Below, piece by piece: positions 21,801 through 31,829 of a stretch of 32,664 bases of DNA. The notes beneath the pieces were generated by a model. That model had not been told where the DNA came from, ran no database searches, and saw only the letters and a program-made list of their open reading frames with translations. Position numbers and translations under genes: made by a program. Within the stretch, counting starts at the first letter, position 1. Every line of letters begins with the position of its first letter. This stretch comes from Fragilaria crotonensis (Eukaryota; Bacillariophyta; Fragilariophyceae; Fragilariales; Fragilariaceae): NCBI GenBank assembly GCA_022925895.1, contig JAKSYS010000694.1, positions 1 through 32,664 on the forward strand, read 5' to 3'.

Positions 21801-21952
21801 GAGGAAGTGATGAAGTGAACGAAAGTGCACTCACAACAGATCCCGTCAAGATGGAGAAGATGATTAAACACTTCAAAACGCATCGTTGCGCACTCGATTT
21901 TGATCACAGCTTTTGCAAGGCGACATTCATTGACTTAACGAACGAAGATTAA
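18900..21952 (+). pseudogene. DDE-type transposase of a second, unnamed family, multiply frameshifted
   Basis: At least seven frame pieces, all on the plus strand and in order, read as one long protein. A basic N-terminal part (18900-19307) is followed by 19464-20070, with a helical region (HETVCKWYRSFRKTRCFLIP). Next comes YVDGHERPAT and ERRMHRWVQV near 20210-20310, and ISFGHDECIFKQF near 20525-20560. FLFDHSCGHDR lies near 20925-20960, YLGPHSPKLQVGD near 21057, and TPKCHCEMAGEGIEYSWG near 21565-21610, with a C-terminal CLSREKVLVTERIRLFSRRAR. The spaced Asp (GHDE), Asp (FDHS) and Glu (GEGIE) look like a DDE triad. I recall related proteins in oomycetes and invertebrates but cannot name the superfamily. 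Frames change near 19305, 19700, 20050, 20215, 20720 and 21220, so it is dead. Terminal repeats were not identified. Confidence 0.75.
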
Positions 21953-22746
21953 TGGCAAAGAACAGTAACAACTGAATAGAATGTGACAATACCATTTATG
22001 ACGACGACAACAATGGAAAGATCAACTTACGTTTGTTATGGATGACCCCCGCCAGATGGATCTTTGAGGCTCAAGGAATTGCTGATGTCACACTCCGAAA
22101 ATTTGTAAACAGAATATATTCTATACTGCATTGTACGTCTTGCTACTATTCCAAGCATTAGCGTGCACCCAGCCATAAAATTACGCAATTTACGGTAGAT
22201 GGTACGGTAGCAGCACATGAGACATGTCGACATGTCTATATCACGAACTGTCGAGGGTAGAGCTAGGGTTAGGGTTTTTCAGTGACGTCTTGCATACAAC
22301 AGTTTGTTGTGTTAATGTGTACTCCGAGTATGTTTGTATGTTTACTCGGAGTACTACTTACTTGCAACCCTGCAGACGTGACTTGTACGCATCCTCCGTA
22401 CATAGTCAAAGTCCACCCCTCACACCCCCTATCTACAGCTCACTTGCTGAACTGAAGGTGTGTTTCGACCATGGTGATGCGCCTCGCTATTGAATGGATT
22501 AATCGATGACTCTTGTTTTCTGTATAACGCATGTAAAGGATGAGGATGTCTGAAGTGGCGAGAGATGTGGAATGCACTGACCGGTTTTCTTTTTTATTCG
22601 ACCATTGTCTCCTTTTTTGCATTAGTGTCTTGATTTCCCCCTTTCGACGTCCGGCGTTACGTGTGTTGTCTTTTGCAATGCATCGTTTTGATAACGTATC
22701 TCTCACCGCTTCCCCCTTGATTCATTAGTAACCTTAACATTCTAAA
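21953..22746. other. Intergenic region upstream of the eL43 gene
   Basis: No gene is supported in these 794 bp. GTACTCCGAGTA at 22319-22330 and TACTCGGAGTAC at 22343-22354 form an inverted pair. Two TTAGGG-like words occur at about 22263-22276, too few to mean anything. The last 200 bp, with pyrimidine runs (TTTCCCCCTTTCG at about 22634), are the likely promoter and leader of the ribosomal protein gene. Confidence 0.5.
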
Positions 22747-23031
22747 ATGGGAAAGCGTACCAAGAAGGTCGGAATCACAGGAAAGTATGGAACCCGATAT
22801 GGTTCCACACTTCGTAAGCTTCTTCGAAAGATTGAAGTCTCCCAGCACTCCACTTACCATTGCGCTTTCTGCGGTAAGGACACTGTCAAGCGCACTTGTG
22901 TTGGTATCTGGAACTGCAAATCCTGCCGCAAGACTGTTGCCGGAGGTGCTTACTCGCTCTCAACTGCTTCGGCTGTGACAGTGCGCTCTACAATCGGACG
23001 TCTGCGAAGAATGCAGGCCGAGAACGTTTAA
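22747..23031 (+). CDS. RPL37A: 60S ribosomal protein eL43 (L37a)
   Basis: Single-exon gene, 94 residues, close to the usual 92 of the family. eL43 is a zinc-ribbon protein of the cytosolic large ribosomal subunit. The N-terminus [19 protein letters not shown] is nearly invariant in eukaryotes, followed by [12 protein letters not shown]. The zinc ribbon has C39, C42, C57 and C60. [10 protein letters not shown] and SAVTVRSTI complete the family pattern. All conserved residues are present and the start codon fits the N-terminal consensus, so it should be functional. It converges with the large deubiquitinase gene, 167 bp separating the stop codons. Confidence 0.97.
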   Translation: MGKRTKKVGITGKYGTRYGSTLRKLLRKIEVSQHSTYHCAFCGKDTVKRTCVGIWNCKSCRKTVAGGAYSLSTASAVTVRSTIGRLRRMQAENV

Positions 23032-23198
23032 AGAAACACTTAGCGAAATTGATTGGATGCTGAACTTTTGTATTACTTGTACTCTTCAGTTGTCACATAG
23101 TATCCCAGCGATCGCGGTCACTGTTTATCGTTGATTGAGCATCACGAGCAGAGAAAAAGTGTTGGGTATTGAGGTACTACGAGTACAGCCTATCACCC

Positions 23199-26100
23199 CT
23201 AACTAATGGTGCAACGATCAGATCGGGCCTTCATCAGACTTTCCAATTCTTCCTCTGTCATCCCTTTGCCAGCGCGAGCGTGGATGTCCCAGAAGTCTTC
23301 GAGCCTGGCGTCTTTGACGTCCCTTCGGATGTAAAAAAGAATGTAGGCGGAGGAGTCGACGACGTCGCGACTATGAATCTCGTACACTTGCGCGTCGTTG
23401 AAAAGACGCCACTGGCCGTCGACTTCGGACTTAAGGGATGCAACGTAGTGGCCTCCTGATAACGCTCCCTGGTGATGGACAACCGCGTAGAGATCGTACA
23501 GCATGGCACCCGCAGTGCGACCGCTGTAGTTTGACATAGACATTGGATCATCCACAGTTTCAGGATGATTGACTCCATTGTCTTCGAGATAGCTTTCGTG
23601 GTTGTAGCTCAGTGGATCAAGGGGATCAAAAAAAGGGTCGAGATCGTGATCTAAGTCCCTCCCGTTATCCACAGTTGCGTGCGTCCCAGCTTCCGGCGGA
23701 CCCTCTTCGTTGCCATCAGCGGAGGTCGCTGAGTCAGGGGCGAGTATACGAGATAGATCAAGCCCTTCCACCGGAAACACAACCAGGTCTCGAAGCTTTC
23801 TCCTCGCGTGTTGCGTGAATTGGAAGCGTTTCAACTGGATGATGACGACAGGCGGAAGTCTCCAAAGGCTCATTCGTTTTGTCTGAACCCTGAAGTCCTT
23901 GCAACTGGAGCAATATGCCTCAGGTATCTTCTCTTCCTTGGCAAAGGCATCAAGGCAATCTTCAAGGGTGATGGTTCCTCCGTATTGCCCTTTCTTCTTT
24001 GCATCGTCGTTGCAGGATGCGTGGTTTCTGATGTTGATGGTGGACGGGGTCTTCACTGAAAACGGAGACTGTGGCACCGGTTGGTCGGGTTGATTCGCTC
24101 GAGCTCCGAACCCACTGGTGGCTACATCTACCGCAAAGTGCCAATCGACGGAGATACTGTCTCCGCAGGCAACAATCGTAGGATAATCATCATCAGGAAC
24201 CAAGCAACCAATGCAGCACTGATACCAAGGACACAAAGCACACCGTCGTCCTTCACGCGACGTTATTCGCAATCGGAAGCCGTACCTAGGAATTGGCCCC
24301 GCTGCAACAACTTCCATTTCAGAGAGGGTTCTTTGCCTTCGTTGTCGCGTAGGCTTCCCAGCATCGCCTACTTTTACCTCAGACTCTCCACCCTCTGTCG
24401 CCTCGGTTCCGAGAAGGAAACGAAGAGCTGACCTGGGAACAAGTCGCCTTAGTCGCAGTGCGACAAGGTCGTACAGCTCCTTACCAGAGTATTCCTCCAG
24501 GTCGTTGACACGAAGTAGCAATGGCGTTCCAAAGACTTGGTGTGTGAAAGGATGCACAATGTCTCGATTCAGTATCTCCACACGTCTCTGAGCCAACGCA
24601 AGAAAGGAATAGCGTGGGTCATTCCCTGCCTCATCTTCGTCATCCTCGAGCTCTTCGTCGCCTTCCAAGTTAACAGAAATCGACTTGAATTTGCTTTCAA
24701 TGACTTCATTCTCCTTGTCACCGTCCGTAACGATAGGGCTTTCTCCAACTTCGTCATACTCCTCGGAGCTACTTTCTTCCTCCTCTGCATCAGCGTCATC
24801 GTCATCGTCATCCTCAGTGTCGTCTGGGAGTTTGTCGAGCTCGTAGATGTGAAGCGTCGGTAATTCTCCAGTTTCCTTATGCTGCAGGTCAGGAAGAGCC
24901 CAGGTGTTCTGCAGTAGGCAGCAGTCAGAATTGAAATAGCTCACAAACGCACAATATGTCCTTGGTTTCTTACCGGTGCAATCTTGAATATATAACCGTC
25001 TCGCATATCGACCACTGCCATGTTCTGTGCCCGCTCCCGCAGCGCCTCTTCGAATTCGTCGTTAGTCACTTCTCCGTCTTCAGCATCATCGGAAGTGCTC
25101 CTGTTTGCAGTAAGAGGTTCGCCGGTCTCGTCTGCGTGCAGGACTCTTGCCAATGCCAGAAGCACGTCAGCAAGTTTCCCGTCGTGGCGAACTCGGACTG
25201 AGTACTTAAGAATCGGTGCACTTTCGCTAATGGTGTAGTAAATGAGTGACACAGAAACCTGGTCGTCTTCTGGTAAGGGAAGTTGCAAGAAAGAGAAGGG
25301 TTCAAAACGAGCGCTCTCGTACTTGCAACTCCTGCAAGTTAGCAAGCTCTTGTATTGTCCGGTGAAGAGGGCAACGATAATCGACATCTCTCGTTTCAAA
25401 TGATTTGACCACCAAATGTCAGCCAGTTCACCATCAGGTCTACCGTCGGAATCCGGTGCTTCGATGTAAGGTTTGTCAACAATGCGATTAAGATCCTCCG
25501 ATAAACCACCTAACAAGAACGCGAGAAGCTCTTGTGCATCATGTTGCTCATTTCCAGCGAAATGTTCATTGAACTTTCCAAGCGATTCCTTGAACGTCTT
25601 CGGTGTGAGCGCTGGTGCGCTCACCGGGGCGTAGGAGCCGGGAGCTGTGATTCGTTTTTGAGAGTGGGATTGCGCAGCTTGACTAAGTCGCTTCCACATT
25701 GAGTTGATCAGCACAGCCGTAACTTGTGCTAATTTCCCTTGATGACCAAGCGGATTTGTCTTGTTAATATCATTCAAATAGACCTTGGAAGTGAAGTAAT
25801 CCCGGAAAATCGGTGTGTGGCTAAGGCACTGTATGGAAGAGTTAAGGTAGCAGGTATTTCTGTTTGAAGTTTTTGTAAGTGACATGGATGAGAACGAAAA
25901 CAAGCATAGCACAGAACCTACCCCATATTGTAGAGGCCCACTATGCCATTTCCAGTATCCGGCTCGCCTGGTGTGTGACTGAGGTCTCCCAGACGTGTTT
26001 TCTCGTGGAATGTCCAGGATTTTCCATCCAATCCCCGAGGCCATAGCCCACTGACTGGATCCTTCAGTTCCAAGAGCAGGCGTATCTTGCTCGACGGTGC

Positions 26101-28607
26101 AACCTCCCCTGTTCCCGCTCTTCGATTTCTCTGTTCCAAAATATTAAGTTCAAGTTGAAGCAGCCAATCCTCTGCTTTATCACCATTTGCCGGGTGGTGC
26201 CTGGTCGGCTCATCGTGTGTGCTCTCCATCATCCAAAGTCTACCAAGTTTTGGATCTACATCGAGCCCCTTGCACAACTGAACCAAAACAACTCCAACAG
26301 GGCTGACCCTACTGACCGGAGCATATTGCTGGAAAGGTCTAGCTTCACCCCGCGAGGCCGCATCGCACATGAAAACTGTGACGAACAATGGGTACAACTC
26401 GATCTCATACTCGGTTCTCACCCTCGGCGAACGGCTATGGACGGATGGAGGACCATTGGTTGGAACATACCTGGCAACGGCTCTGTGAATTGGAGGACCT
26501 CCGTCGTACCACGCCTGCAATGCAGACCACGCTAGGGGCGGCACAATTTCATAATCATGTTTCCATCGAATATCAGGCTTGAGGGCCAAAGTGCCATTGT
26601 CAGCGAGAAGCGAGGTGTTGTTGATCTTGCCGAGGTTACGAGCATCAGCCCCAATGACTTCCCTCCCATCTGCTATATCACTGTCACTACCGCCAACGCG
26701 CTGCACGTGGGCGATCCAACGTTTGAACCACTTGTCCTCAATAACGTACCATACAGTGCCTCTTGGTCCTCGCCTTGCGGCCGCTGTTTGAGGATAGCGA
26801 TATTTGTGACGACGTTGAATTTCGACCACCAGCGCTTCCTCCATAGAAGCCCTAGTTGGCGGAAGGCCGAAAAAGACAGAGGCGATCAACTTCAGCTCAA
26901 CCAATAGCGGTCCGGCACGTCGCTGCGACAATGGCAGTCCAGATGGGTCCTTCGAGTAATGCCACTTACAAAAACTGTCGAAGGTAAGCTCGTCACCATC
27001 CACGCCAGCAGCCTCTAGGCAGTAATCCACAAGTTTCGAAAGAGTGATCTGCTCCCCCTTCGTATAGTTGGGGGGCAATAAACTCAGCATGGAGGCTGCA
27101 CTGACATTTACCAGCGACTCCCCTAGAACTGGTTTTCTGACTACTGGAGGGAGCATGCGGTTGCTTTCGTCCTCATTCTCGGGCGGTCGATCAACCTCAA
27201 GTCGAAAGATTTGATGTTCCAACAAAAAGAGCAGCATGTCCCCAACTTGGTCTCGAGACAAGCTTCGGTGACCGCCAGTAGACCCGAATACCTTGAACAC
27301 GAACCGCATGAGAGGCAACTCGGAAGTGATATCCCCTCGAATCTTGTCTCCAGGTTGTCGCACAGCATCACAACCGAATTGCAAAACATCAAAGAGAGCC
27401 CAGAAACGGGGCGACGGATCGTCCTCTCCAGTGGGACAAGCGCCACTCTGAAACACTCGTTCGGCCAAGTCTCTGGGCAGATATCCGCCGTGACCCATTT
27501 CATCATTCGCAGTGCTAACAGCATTCACAAAGGCATCTTGCGAAATGACGTGCCGAGGTTTTCTTGCAGTCTTTTTATCCTCCTCTTCTTGCGCTTCTCT
27601 CATAACGTCACCTTGCACCACGCGGTTAGTCTCGACCAAAGAATGGAATCGACGTTTGATTTCGTAAAGGTTTGCCAGACCGTAGGTCTGACAGAGGAAT
27701 TCCAAGGATCGATTGGAGGCAGTCAACGCATCAAGATACGCGTTCACGGAGGGTGGTAGCGGATTCAAAGGAACCATGTTGTCACCCAAGATTGCCATCC
27801 AATCGAGCAAAATATGGTGACGGTTGAGGGCCGTGTGGCGAATGCCGTTGGCGAACTGAGCAGGTGTTAGGTGCTGCAGGAGTACCTGCCCAGGCTTATC
27901 TGAATCGTCACGTGCTTCAAACATACGGTCGAGCATCTTTCGAACTGAGGTTGTCTTGTAGCAATCTTCGCCGTGCACGTCGCTGAGGAATCGATGTAAA
28001 GTATCTCTCGGCACGTAGCCTTTCTTTTGATAGGAATCATAGACTCGATAAGCTAGAACGGACAGCATCATGGTGGCATAGTCTGCGCGACTCTCCAAAT
28101 CCTCTGTAGATGAGCTTGAACGAGGAAGGGCTTGAATAATTCGGTACTCTCGACAAATAGCCACTGCAATCAAGATATCTGGTAGCAACACCACTGGCGG
28201 CAATGGGTTCGGACCATTGGCAGCGTAATTGTTCGCAGATGCACTCAGCGCATGAACCCAGCAATCGAACAGCCCCAAGTGACCTCCTGGAGCATTGAAG
28301 GGAACGGCTGGGGACGGAACCATGAACTTTTTATGAAACTCGGTTTATCAAGCCCAGAGGTGCGTCGAGTGAGACGGTTCCAGTGCGTTAAAATATTTTG
28401 AGGAACGTCGTTGTCACCGGGGTCGTAGAACAAGGCCTTGGTCAAGACCGTAACATCCTCATTTGTGGGAGGCTTAGTTGGCGTTCGAAAGCATAGAAAG
28501 GAGCGAACCACCCAAGTGACTGTGTCTTTGCCTAAAATGTGGCACGCTTCTGCAACAGGCAAAATCCCAGACAAATTCGACCTGATTTGCTTTGGCAAAG
28601 TACTCAT
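23199..28607 (-). CDS. USP32-like ubiquitin-specific protease with DUSP domain and CaaX box
   Basis: Three exons, complement(23199..24908, 24974..25859, 25922..28607). Introns of 62 bp (25860-25921) and 65 bp (24909-24973) have clean GT-AG ends and keep frame. The product is about 1760 residues if a 1-base deletion in the T-run at 28328-28332 is allowed for. Deubiquitinases of this type remove ubiquitin by a Cys protease mechanism. Order seen: an EF-hand-like region as in USP32 (about 100-560, e.g. FVFKVFG, LSRDQVGDMLLFLLEH), a DUSP domain (about 575-705, VWYVIEDKWFKRWIAHV, then YEIVPPLAWSALQAWY), and the Cys box GNTCYLNSSIQCL (Cys about 899). Zinc-binding CxxC pairs (CRSC, CSSC) and an acidic insert follow, then the His box LSGGHYVAS (His about 1678) and FNDAQV. 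The protein ends in CTIS, a CaaX prenylation signal, as human USP32 also has. Start at 28607 is the first ATG of the open frame. Confidence 0.88.
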
Positions 28608-29098
28608 TATTAATAGGTCTGGAACGGCAAGGGATTCCGCAAGGGGAGGGTCTCTTGTCTCTACAGAGTGCCAATATTACTTCAAAGCAAGTCGTAGGTT
28701 AGATTACCCTCGTGCAACCAACGAAATGGTGGAAGCCTACAGATTTCAATGACCGCCGAAACGATCCTGCAGAGGTTGCGGTGGCACGCACAGGGCACAG
28801 TAGGTCTTCGTGAAGGAAAATGTTTCCGTCCCAATTTTCCCAACGGGTCCAGTATTCGTATAATTGTACTTGTACGCCGAGTGGAATACAAGATGTACGT
28901 TGATTCAACGCATGATCAATATCTCTATCCCTACTATGAGCATTCATGAAAATCGAATCTACTGTAACGATGATTTCGTCTGCTTGGACAAACACTCTTT
29001 GTGTGGTGTGAGGGACAAATAGTGTCTACTTGTACGCAAACCCAAATACCGTCCGTAGTCACCACAACACCAAATCCTCGACAATTTGATTCTTGACC
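28608..29098. other. Divergent promoter region between deubiquitinase and plastid gene
   Basis: About 490 bp between two divergently transcribed genes. No coding region is supported. It must contain both 5' leaders, but I see no motif specific enough to mark. Confidence 0.5.
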
Positions 29099-29662
29099 AT
29101 GAAGCCCTTCCCCATCGTATTCCTCCTGCCAACTCTCTCGCTCGCCTTCGTCGCTCCAAATTTCCAATCGCAACCAACTTCCTTGCAATCTCATGCTTCT
29201 CGTCGAACGTTCGTAACAGACGCTGCCACTGGATTGTCACTTCTGCTCTTCACGCCTCAGTCCGCTGTAGCCAAGGAGGAGGCGATTCCAGCGACGCGAG
29301 AAAACGTTAAAAAAGCTTTTGATGATTTGCGTTACGAACTCAATGGAGGCGATGGTGGTGTTGCCCGGATGCAACGTGCGATTGATGCTGGCGATTGGGA
29401 GGGATTGATTGATATTACCAAGACCTATGATCAAATCTTGCGCAAGGGTCGGGTAGGACGCGTCAAGTCGTTTTTATCGGACAAAGAAAAGAGTATCACA
29501 ACCTTGTCGGCAAATGCTATTACTTTTGACTTGATTGGAATCAACAGGAATGCTAGACCTGGACAAGAGAACGCTGCAGAGGCGAATCGATATCTTGATG
29601 AACTGAGGACGGACCTACAACTTGTTATTGACAAGGAGAGACTTGTCGCTTATGTAGATTAA
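29099..29662 (+). CDS. Probable thylakoid-lumen protein (PsbQ/Psb31-like helical bundle)
   Basis: Single exon, 187 residues from ATG at 29099. The targeting region is tripartite. A signal peptide (1-15) ends in LSLA|FVAP, the Ala-Phe cleavage motif of heterokont plastid proteins. A transit-like stretch follows, then a twin-arginine pair (R35-R36) before a hydrophobic run ending AVA (about residue 58), typical of Tat-dependent lumen import. The mature part is about 129 residues and predicted all-helical (VKKAFDDLRYEL, GDWEGLIDITKTYDQIL, AANRYLDELRTDLQLVI), with Gly-Asp-Trp as in four-helix lumenal proteins of photosystem II. PsbQ or diatom Psb31 is the closest idea I have, from size, targeting and helical pattern only. 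It could equally be an uncharacterised lumenal protein. It converges with the next gene. Confidence 0.7.
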   Translation: MKPFPIVFLLPTLSLAFVAPNFQSQPTSLQSHASRRTFVTDAATGLSLLLFTPQSAVAKEEAIPATRENVKKAFDDLRYELNGGDGGVARMQRAIDAGDWEGLIDITKTYDQILRKGRVGRVKSFLSDKEKSITTLSANAITFDLIGINRNARPGQENAAEANRYLDELRTDLQLVIDKERLVAYVD

Positions 29663-29796
29663 TGGCTAGCTAAAATAGGGTTGATGCTCATAAGAATTGA
29701 ATCGCGAAGAAACAAAATCGCAGGCGCAGATGATGCGCCATTGATGAACCCACTCCATGTCATGACGCCTCAAACATTCATTTCACTTCACATGCG

Positions 29797-30393
29797 TCAC
29801 ATCCACTTATGAAACACACTCAAGACCGAGACGAAATCTGTCGGCGCCTTGCCTGTTCGTGCTTCATCTTTTCCGGCAATCCCTTCGCAGTACGCTTGCA
29901 CCACTAGTTTTTCGGTAAACATTTTCGACACTGACTGCCCCTTGCTATTGCGTTTGACTTGCACCTCAATCCCGTCGTCACCGTCGACAGGTGGTCGAAC
30001 GAAAAACCGCATACCACCATCGACCGAACCCTTGTCTTGAGTCTTCTTGCGCAGGAACAAAACGTCGACTCCGCCATCGTGCGTAGGTAGGTATTGCAGT
30101 GGTTGCACGGGGAGTATTGCCGAAAATGGAAACGATTGGGTGTATCTTTGTACGACGGCCAGGGCCATGTCGGGGTCAACCTCGTCTAGTACGGTAAGGT
30201 GAAGTTTCAACAGCGTTTCCTCGTCAGTCATATCCAGAGCAGTTTCCCACGGGAACTCGGATTCTGAGGAGAATACTTGTGTCCCTGGTCGGCAGAAGGC
30301 TTTATGCGGGCCACATTTTGGCACTGTTGTAAACGCAGAACCTGCTTCAAAGACAATGCATGACAAGATTGCACTCAACTTCAGCGGACTCAT
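29797..30393 (-). CDS. Plastid-targeted protein of unknown function
   Basis: Single exon, 198 residues. The N-terminus MSPLKLSAILSCIVFEAGSA|FTT is a signal peptide with the heterokont Ala-Phe cleavage motif, and a short Ser/Pro/Lys/Arg-containing transit-like stretch follows. The mature part has an acidic helix (DMTDEETLLKLHLTVLDEV) and then an alternating hydrophobic region (GVDVLFLRKK, GMRFFVRPP, GIEVQVKR) that suggests beta strands. I do not recognise the family. There is no transmembrane helix in the mature part, so it is probably stromal. Its stop lies 132 bp from the stop of the lumen gene (tail-to-tail). Confidence 0.72.
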   Translation of the reverse strand: MSPLKLSAILSCIVFEAGSAFTTVPKCGPHKAFCRPGTQVFSSESEFPWETALDMTDEETLLKLHLTVLDEVDPDMALAVVQRYTQSFPFSAILPVQPLQYLPTHDGGVDVLFLRKKTQDKGSVDGGMRFFVRPPVDGDDGIEVQVKRNSKGQSVSKMFTEKLVVQAYCEGIAGKDEARTGKAPTDFVSVLSVFHKWM

Positions 30394-30621
30394 TGACCAG
30401 ACGTCGAACGTTGCAACTCGAAGCTATAACCAGAACGTATTCGTTCGTCAGTTCACTTACTAAAACAAATCATCTTCAAAGTTTTCGGTGATGCTCTCTC
30501 TACCATATCGGTAGTAGAGGTGATCGTTGAGTTCAGTTGGGAGACTCGTGAGCCGGAAGCTGCGAGTCTACTCTGCTAGGGTGAGGGTTTGTTCGGTTCA
30601 GTCTTAACAAATACTCCGTAG

Positions 30622-31343
30622 TAAGGCCCAGCGTTACGTAATTACATTTCACGACAACGAAAACTTTTTCGTTTTCGAGGGTCCATTTTACCACCGTTAC
30701 GTACGAAAACGGGTCCCCAAAAACTTTCAGGAAATCACTCAGATGCGCCTCATATCCCATCGTCAACGAAAATCTGCTGAGGTTTTCGTTGATCCGCGAA
30801 AAACACAGCCTTTCCTCGAAATATCTCAAGATTCTGGATTCCTTCTGTTAGGTCTATTGCTACGTGCGTTTAACTCGCCCTGTTGACAGATGCTACTGTC
30901 TACTGTCACTGCTGGCATCAAACATGAACGTGGTTTTCTCGCCAGATAATGATCAGATGAAGACGTCGTTTCTACCATTGCATGCGCCGTAGACACGACG
31001 ATCGATGCTAGTGCGGTGGTGGTTTGTGGTGTTCTACATGAGGAACATTGTCAAAATGGTCGTCATTGTCGGATTTCGATGAGCGACGATCTAATAATTT
31101 TTGGTTCCAATTCGTACAACTTTACCGTATCTGTAGACGTACCCAGTACACAGTACGACTAGGATGGAACGGATGGGAACATACATGTGTTTCACATCAA
31201 GATTCCTAGTTTGACTCAGTCGACTTGATGTTTTCGTATTTGTGGACTGCTTTTTACGTAACGGTGGGGACGAGCATTTTACATGAACGAGAAGTCAAAA
31301 CTTCTCGTTTTCGTGAAATGTAATTACGTAACGGTGGCCCTAA
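30622..31343. mobile_element. Non-autonomous PIF/Harbinger-like MITE with TAA target duplication
   Basis: Terminal inverted repeats at 30625-30654 and 31311-31340 share a perfect 23-bp core that starts CGTTACGTAATTACATTTCA, preceded by GG(C/G)CC. TAA flanks the element on both sides (30622-30624 and 31341-31343). A 3-bp TAA/TTA target and GGG-type ends are typical of PIF/Harbinger elements. Inside there is a second, shorter inverted pair of ACCGTTACGTA (near 30692 and 31256) and a small hairpin at 31289-31306. No transposase is encoded. The autonomous partner is not in this window. Confidence 0.7.
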
Positions 31344-31829
31344 ATCCTAAACTTATATGTATAATCTAAAGTAGTAGATCGGTCTCATGCAATGATTCCA
31401 GACAGGGGTCGCTGTCCTTTTAGAGACGGTCGCGGAGTAGCAATTCAAGCGATGCGGAGCACCTTGATTCCTAAACCTCAATCGGCGTTAGAGACGACAC
31501 TATCTGTGCAATGGCCGTTGCAGCAAAGTAGACAGTAGATAGTGTGAAGGAGCAGGACAGTAGTCGTGGAACGACTAGGCTGTAGGACAGTGCCAGTCCA
31601 ACAGTACAGTAGCCGGTTCCAGTAGACCGTCTGCCGCAACTAGTTCCGAAACATCGCATGTATGATGTTCATACTCGGAGTATTTGATTACTTGTACTTG
31701 TACTCAGTACTGGAGTACAGTAGCACCACAGTTTTCTTCACACACTATGCATAGGTCTACCCTTCTGTACGCAACCTCCATACTCCATACTCCATATTCC
31801 ATATGCATACTCAGAGCACAATTTGTCCA
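31344..31829. other. Intergenic DNA, nothing supported
   Basis: About 490 bp between two MITEs. There is no gene. TACTCGGAGTA at 31672-31682 is a further copy of the palindromic word common in this window, next to a run of GTACT repeats up to about 31720. Confidence 0.5.

Noticed and set aside
22262-22276. TTAGGG-like words as an interstitial telomere
   Set aside because: There are only two units in gene-free DNA, expected by chance.
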